DNA of 64,000 nucleotides, from the NCBI GenBank assembly GCA_016840405.1, contig JAEOSK010000007.1, forward strand, positions 31,256 to 95,255, read 5' to 3'. Below are positions 60,176 to 64,000 of this stretch, piece after piece. Each line of letters opens with the position of its first letter. Positions within the stretch are counted from its first letter, which is position 1. The stretch is from Candidatus Hermodarchaeum yapensis (GTDB lineage Archaea; Asgardarchaeota; Hermodarchaeia; Hermodarchaeales; Hermodarchaeaceae). The notes beneath the pieces were generated by a model. It ran no database searches and was not told where the DNA came from. It saw only the letters and a program-made list of their open reading frames with translations. The position numbers and the translations under genes were made by a program.

Positions 60176-61750
60176 ATGATGAACATCAATCCCCCCGAGG
60201 ACTGGCGATGGATTGGTGACTGGCTTGGACGCCGCGCCGCACTAACACCTAACCATGAAGCCCTTCTCGACCCTTCCAGTGAAAGGCGTTATTCCTATGC
60301 CAAACTCAATGACCGAGGCAATCAGCTTGCCCATCTCCTCTCCAATGAATATAATATCAAGAAAGGCGACCGTGTAGCTTTCCTTCTCCACAACCGTATC
60401 GAGTGTATTGATGCTTTCTCGGCATGTGGAAAACTTGGAGCCATTCTTGTTCCACTCAATGTCCGACTGGCTCCGGTGGAACACCAAGAATACCTATCGA
60501 ACATCAATCCCACTGTACTCATCTATGAAGATGCCTTCGATAAGACGGTCAACGAATTCCGTCACAATGTACCGAGTCTCAAACACTTCCTGGCGGTGGA
60601 CAAGACATCTCTCAAAAATATCCAATCTTACGGACCACTGCTTAACAAACAGCCCACCACATCCCCACTTCGTCCTTCTCTCGGCTTTGAAGACCCTTTT
60701 TTCATTCTTCCCACGGGGGGAACCACTGGTTTACCGAAAGGGGCGGTCCTCTCTCATCGACATATATTCTGGAATTCAGTCAATACTATAGTCTGTTGGG
60801 GGCTTAGTCCAACTGATGTTTGTCCGATTATTTTCCCACTTTATCACACAGGGGGTTGGAATGTGCTCCTTATTCCCCTGTTCCATGTTGGGGCTCGAGT
60901 AATTCTTTGGAGGCATTTTGATGCGGTTGATACGCTTCGACGTATCGAGGAAGAACGGTGCACCATTATCATCGGCGTCCCTACAATGTACCACATGATG
61001 ATTGATGCACCAGAATTCACCAAGACCGATTTCAGTTCAGTTCGGTTCTGGCTGAGCGGTGGAGCACCTTGTCCGGTTTCAATTATGGAATCCTTTTGGA
61101 ACCGTAATCAGGAATTCGCCATGGGCTACGGACTAACAGAAGTCGGTCCTAACAATTTCTATATGCCTCTTGGTGCATCGAAAACGAAACCAACTGCTGT
61201 TGGTCTCCCTTTTTTCCACAACGGTGTCCGATTAGTCAATGAAGAACTTGAAGACGTGCCACCAGGTGAAGTGGGCGAACTTCTTCTTCGCGGTCCCCAT
61301 GCCTTCAGCGGATACTGGAATAACCCCCAAGCCACCCAAGACGTATTCGAACTAGATGGCTGGATCCACACTGGTGATCTAGCTCGCCAAGATTCAGATG
61401 GATTCTACTATATTGCAGGGCGGAAGAAAGAATTATTCATCTCAGGTGGAGAAAACGTCTTTCCCATCGAAATTGAACGCGTGCTAGATGAACACCCCGC
61501 TGTTGATCAGGCTTCTGTAGTGGGAATGCCAGATGAGAAATGGGGTGAAGTTGGATGTGCCTTTATCGTCGTAAAAAAGGATAAACAAGTGTCAGAAACA
61601 GAGCTCATCGAATTTATGCGGTCGAACCTTGCCCGATATAAAGTGCCAAAGCATATTATCTTCGTTGAAGCTCTTCCGGTAACAAGTGCGGGGAAAATTT
61701 CGAAACGTGAACTCGAGAATCAAGCTAGAGCATTAGCTGATAAATCCTAA
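60176..61750 (+). CDS. Acyl-CoA synthetase (AMP-forming)
   Basis: A 524-residue adenylate-forming ligase. Motifs in order: the P-loop LPTGGTTGLPKGAVLSH near residue 175, the YGLTEVG adenine motif, LDGWIHTGDLARQDSDGFYYIAGRKKELFISGGENVFP hinge and the catalytic lysine in SAGKISKRE near the end. It activates a carboxylic acid as acyl-AMP, then as acyl-CoA; general similarity is to medium/long-chain fatty acid or aryl-CoA ligases, substrate undetermined. Pyrophosphate released would be removed by the enzyme encoded at 28791. ATG at 60176 (or 60179). Likely in one unit with the hydrolase. Confidence 0.9.
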   Translation: MMNINPPEDWRWIGDWLGRRAALTPNHEALLDPSSERRYSYAKLNDRGNQLAHLLSNEYNIKKGDRVAFLLHNRIECIDAFSACGKLGAILVPLNVRLAPVEHQEYLSNINPTVLIYEDAFDKTVNEFRHNVPSLKHFLAVDKTSLKNIQSYGPLLNKQPTTSPLRPSLGFEDPFFILPTGGTTGLPKGAVLSHRHIFWNSVNTIVCWGLSPTDVCPIIFPLYHTGGWNVLLIPLFHVGARVILWRHFDAVDTLRRIEEERCTIIIGVPTMYHMMIDAPEFTKTDFSSVRFWLSGGAPCPVSIMESFWNRNQEFAMGYGLTEVGPNNFYMPLGASKTKPTAVGLPFFHNGVRLVNEELEDVPPGEVGELLLRGPHAFSGYWNNPQATQDVFELDGWIHTGDLARQDSDGFYYIAGRKKELFISGGENVFPIEIERVLDEHPAVDQASVVGMPDEKWGEVGCAFIVVKKDKQVSETELIEFMRSNLARYKVPKHIIFVEALPVTSAGKISKRELENQARALADKS

Positions 61751-61858
61751 TCCAGTTTCAATCACATATACAATGAACAACGCATTGCATCATTTACCGC
61801 AAAATAAAGACATAAATCGCCTGCCTTTAACAAGAGTAGATGAGTGAATGGTGGGTGC

Positions 61859-63820
61859 ATGAATCGGCAAAAACGAAATCTTGCATCGGTCCTCCTAGGA
61901 TTAATCCTATTGGTTACCTTTACAGGAGGCTTATCCTCTTCCAATGATGGGCCTCCCACATTATTTACAGTATACATTGGTTATTCCTGGTCAAGTCCTG
62001 CTCGGACCGTTATTGCAACAACTATTAGGGATTCGTTCTGTGGAATGCACATTGATGCCCAAATAGTGGGTGGAACTGCTGGTGGGTGGTTAGACCGCAT
62101 TCTGTTTCCTGATGCTTCTCAGCTAGGCGCAACCTATGAAGAAGGTGGTTGGGATGTATACCAAATTTCATGGAATTTTGGTGAATATGTGATAGATCCA
62201 TCCACACTTTATGATTCCAGTGCGATTCCACTTTATAATTTCATTCTTCTAAACGATTCTGTGAATGATGCTATGCTCGCTGAAATCCGAGTCACCTATA
62301 ACGATACTCGCCGTTTTGAATTGCTGAAGGAATGGCAAGCATATATCCATGACTTATCTCCTTCAGCGATTCTGTGTTATGAAAACAGACCCTTTGCCAT
62401 TGACCCCAACTGGACGGGGTTTGAGAATATCTCTTATATTTTCCCAGAGTACGGTGACCCAATGGTCCGGCATCCCTTAGCAACCAAATGGGTTATTGGA
62501 ACTACCGGGGACCCCCAACGCTTTGCACCCCTATTTCCATGTAGCGGAAATTACGAGAAATTAGCCTTCGCGGGGGTATATGAGTCACTTTTCAGATATC
62601 AGACCAATGAAGATCTGTTTAGTTGTACTCACACACCAGCTCTTGCAGCGGCAGATTGGGTCATTAGCGATGATGGTTTAAATTGGACACTGGACCTCCG
62701 GGAAGATATGTTTTGGCCCACGGGTCACCAATTCAATGCCACTGATGTTATCATAACTTGGAAAGCTATAGTGACACCAGCAGTGACCTCATATCTATAC
62801 AGTGATTATGTTACTGTTGGCTTGAATAATGCGAGCTTTGATGCTCTGGGTAGCCATCGCGTTCGGGTACGGTTCAACGAAACTTTGGGTCCATATGCGT
62901 TGGCAAGGTATCTGTTGAATATCCCACCTCTACCCTCCTTTGCCCTGCATTCTGTACCATATGCGGAGTGGCCAACTCACCCAATTAACAATGGTTCAAT
63001 GTGGACGGTTAACGACACAAACGGCGATCCCTACACCTGTTATGGTCCCATGGGACTTGGTCCATATGTGTGTAACACACCAACTTCAGGTTGGGACGAG
63101 GGAAGCAGATCCTTTGTGGCCTATCTTCGGGGTTCTACTAATGATGCTGGATTGGCAAATGGCACCAAGATTCCCTATTTTTTGGGTGACAATGGGTATG
63201 GTCAATCACCCATGCCCTCAACTTATATGACGAAAACCATTGAAGGTGGGACTACTCCAGCTATTAGTGCCTTAAAACTAGATAGAATTGACCTAATTGA
63301 CAATGACTTCGCCATAATGTATGAGATTGACAAACTCAAGCCTGATTGGAGCAGGGAGATTAGTTACATTGAGCCTAGAATCCATATCTTGGGTTTTAAT
63401 TTACATCATCCGGTCTTTGGTACGGGAGTTGCCACACCCTATGGGGTGTCTGATCCCGACAATGCGTCTCTCTATGCGAAGTATGTACGTCAAGCCTTGA
63501 ACTACCTCGTTCCACGACAAGAAATAATTGACCAAATCTGGAAGGGATATGCTGTACTCGGTGTTGAGGCTCTCCCCCCTATCACCGATGCTTTCAATTC
63601 CGAATTAATTGGGTACACATACCAACCACAAATGGCGAGGCTTCTGTTACAAATGGCGGGTTATGTAATTCCTGTTGAACCTATTGTGCTTCCCATCGAG
63701 GTCTTTCTCGTTTTGGGAGTCATCGTAATCGTTGTGGAGGTAATCTTTGTAGCGTTCCTTCTTTACCAACGACGCGCACGACAGGCTGCGTTATCAAAAT
63801 CCAGCATTTCTTCTAATTGA
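61859..63820 (+). CDS. ABC-type peptide/oligosaccharide-binding protein, membrane anchored
   Basis: About 653 residues from ATG 61859 (an ATG at 61844 is in frame). A basic N terminus and a hydrophobic stretch (LASVLLGLILLVTFTGG) form a signal. The body matches the SBP family 5 (DppA/OppA type): FAGVYESLFRYQ, ADWVISDDGLNWTLDLREDMFWPTGHQFNATDVIITWKAI and the KYVRQALNYLVPRQEIIDQIWKG segment. The C terminus has a membrane helix (VFLVLGVIVIVVEVIFVAFLLY) followed by basic residues, a usual archaeal anchoring. Transporter genes are not in the window. The region before the first SBP motif, residues 30-200, is an additional domain resembling part of another such protein. Confidence 0.85.
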   Translation: MNRQKRNLASVLLGLILLVTFTGGLSSSNDGPPTLFTVYIGYSWSSPARTVIATTIRDSFCGMHIDAQIVGGTAGGWLDRILFPDASQLGATYEEGGWDVYQISWNFGEYVIDPSTLYDSSAIPLYNFILLNDSVNDAMLAEIRVTYNDTRRFELLKEWQAYIHDLSPSAILCYENRPFAIDPNWTGFENISYIFPEYGDPMVRHPLATKWVIGTTGDPQRFAPLFPCSGNYEKLAFAGVYESLFRYQTNEDLFSCTHTPALAAADWVISDDGLNWTLDLREDMFWPTGHQFNATDVIITWKAIVTPAVTSYLYSDYVTVGLNNASFDALGSHRVRVRFNETLGPYALARYLLNIPPLPSFALHSVPYAEWPTHPINNGSMWTVNDTNGDPYTCYGPMGLGPYVCNTPTSGWDEGSRSFVAYLRGSTNDAGLANGTKIPYFLGDNGYGQSPMPSTYMTKTIEGGTTPAISALKLDRIDLIDNDFAIMYEIDKLKPDWSREISYIEPRIHILGFNLHHPVFGTGVATPYGVSDPDNASLYAKYVRQALNYLVPRQEIIDQIWKGYAVLGVEALPPITDAFNSELIGYTYQPQMARLLLQMAGYVIPVEPIVLPIEVFLVLGVIVIVVEVIFVAFLLYQRRARQAALSKSSISSN

Positions 63821-63823
63821 AGC

Positions 63824-64000
63824 AACGAAATTTCATGCATTGAACCTGGGTGCCAAATCATTGGTTTTAATTTACACCATCCGGTTTTTGGAACAAGAGA
63901 GGCTACACCCAACGGCCAGAGGTATCCCACCAAGGCGTGGCTTTATGCGAAATTTGTCCGACAAGCCCTCAACTATCTTATTCCTCGACAAGCAATGATT
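63824..64000 (+). pseudogene. Partial duplicate of the preceding binding-protein gene, cut by window end
   Basis: Directly after the stop of the preceding gene, in the same frame, the sequence continues as NEISCIEPGCQIIGFNLHHP, then VFGTREATPNG and LYAKFVRQALNYLIPRQAMI to the window edge. It matches the preceding gene from its REISYIEPRIHILGFNLHHP region on. There is no start codon or N-terminal part here, so it is either a truncated paralogue fused to the end of the first gene by recombination or the remains of a tandem duplication. Confidence 0.75.

Overview
The window reads as chromosome of an archaeon and most probably of an Asgard (Promethearchaeota) lineage. Archaeal marks are two TFB genes, GatD/GatE amidotransferase, archaeal-type triosephosphate isomerase, an archaeal/eukaryotic-type glycyl-tRNA synthetase, a RIO kinase, AT-rich TATA-type promoters and short leaders. 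The Asgard pointers are a eukaryote-type ribosomal protein eL22, an Arf/MglA-like small GTPase, a protein made of two RanBP2-type zinc fingers, and a group 3-like [NiFe] hydrogenase joined to an HdrA-MvhD fusion. The exact lineage cannot be settled from this sequence.

Layout. 0.15-9.6 kb: lipid/prenyl-type methyltransferase, M20 hydrolase, iron-sulfur flavoprotein, FdhD, RIO kinase, a membrane zinc-ribbon protein and two tandem TFB genes. 9.8-13.7 kb: a visibly AT-richer block of envelope stress and ion functions (HdeD-like, MscS, CorA, MscL). 13.8-22.6 kb: housekeeping (TpiA, PhoU-like, eL22, small GTPase, thioredoxin, GlyRS) with several small unknowns. 22.6-29.3 kb: GatE-GatD, a cell-surface protein, a ubiquitin-like sulfur carrier, tRNA-Arg and pyrophosphatase. 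29.4-37 kb: acyl-CoA synthetase (NDP-forming)-GNAT fusion, a large ribbon-helix-helix protein, glutamate dehydrogenase with an N-terminal extension, and a KaiC-like protein without Walker motifs; helically spaced TGTWCA boxes in two promoters suggest one small regulon.

39-54 kb is a redox and carbon region. An NfnA/SudB-like flavoprotein is followed by an operon of SCP2-like protein, 2-hydroxyacid dehydrogenase, FGGY kinase, class II aldolase and aldehyde:ferredoxin oxidoreductase, then an NfnB/GltA-like subunit, an MtdB-like dehydrogenase with a large extra N-terminal region, and a hydrogenase operon whose first gene joins a winged-helix DNA-binding domain to HdrA and MvhD. Together these suggest sugar-phosphate cleavage, aldehyde oxidation with ferredoxin, and disposal of electrons through Nfn-like and hydrogenase/Hdr complexes. 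54.5-64 kb holds a broken gltA fragment, DUF362, a nitroreductase, split MgtE-like transporter halves, an alpha/beta hydrolase, an acyl-CoA ligase and a peptide-binding-type protein followed by a partial duplicate that runs off the window.

Two short mobile-element derivatives (about 2.9-3.1 kb and 27.55-27.73 kb) keep a TATA box, the 3' end of an IS200/IS605-type tnpB and the right-end hairpin, but no transposase or TnpB gene; they look like stand-alone omega-RNA-type loci. No CRISPR array or rRNA gene was seen. All functional calls come from reading motifs by eye; no database search was possible.
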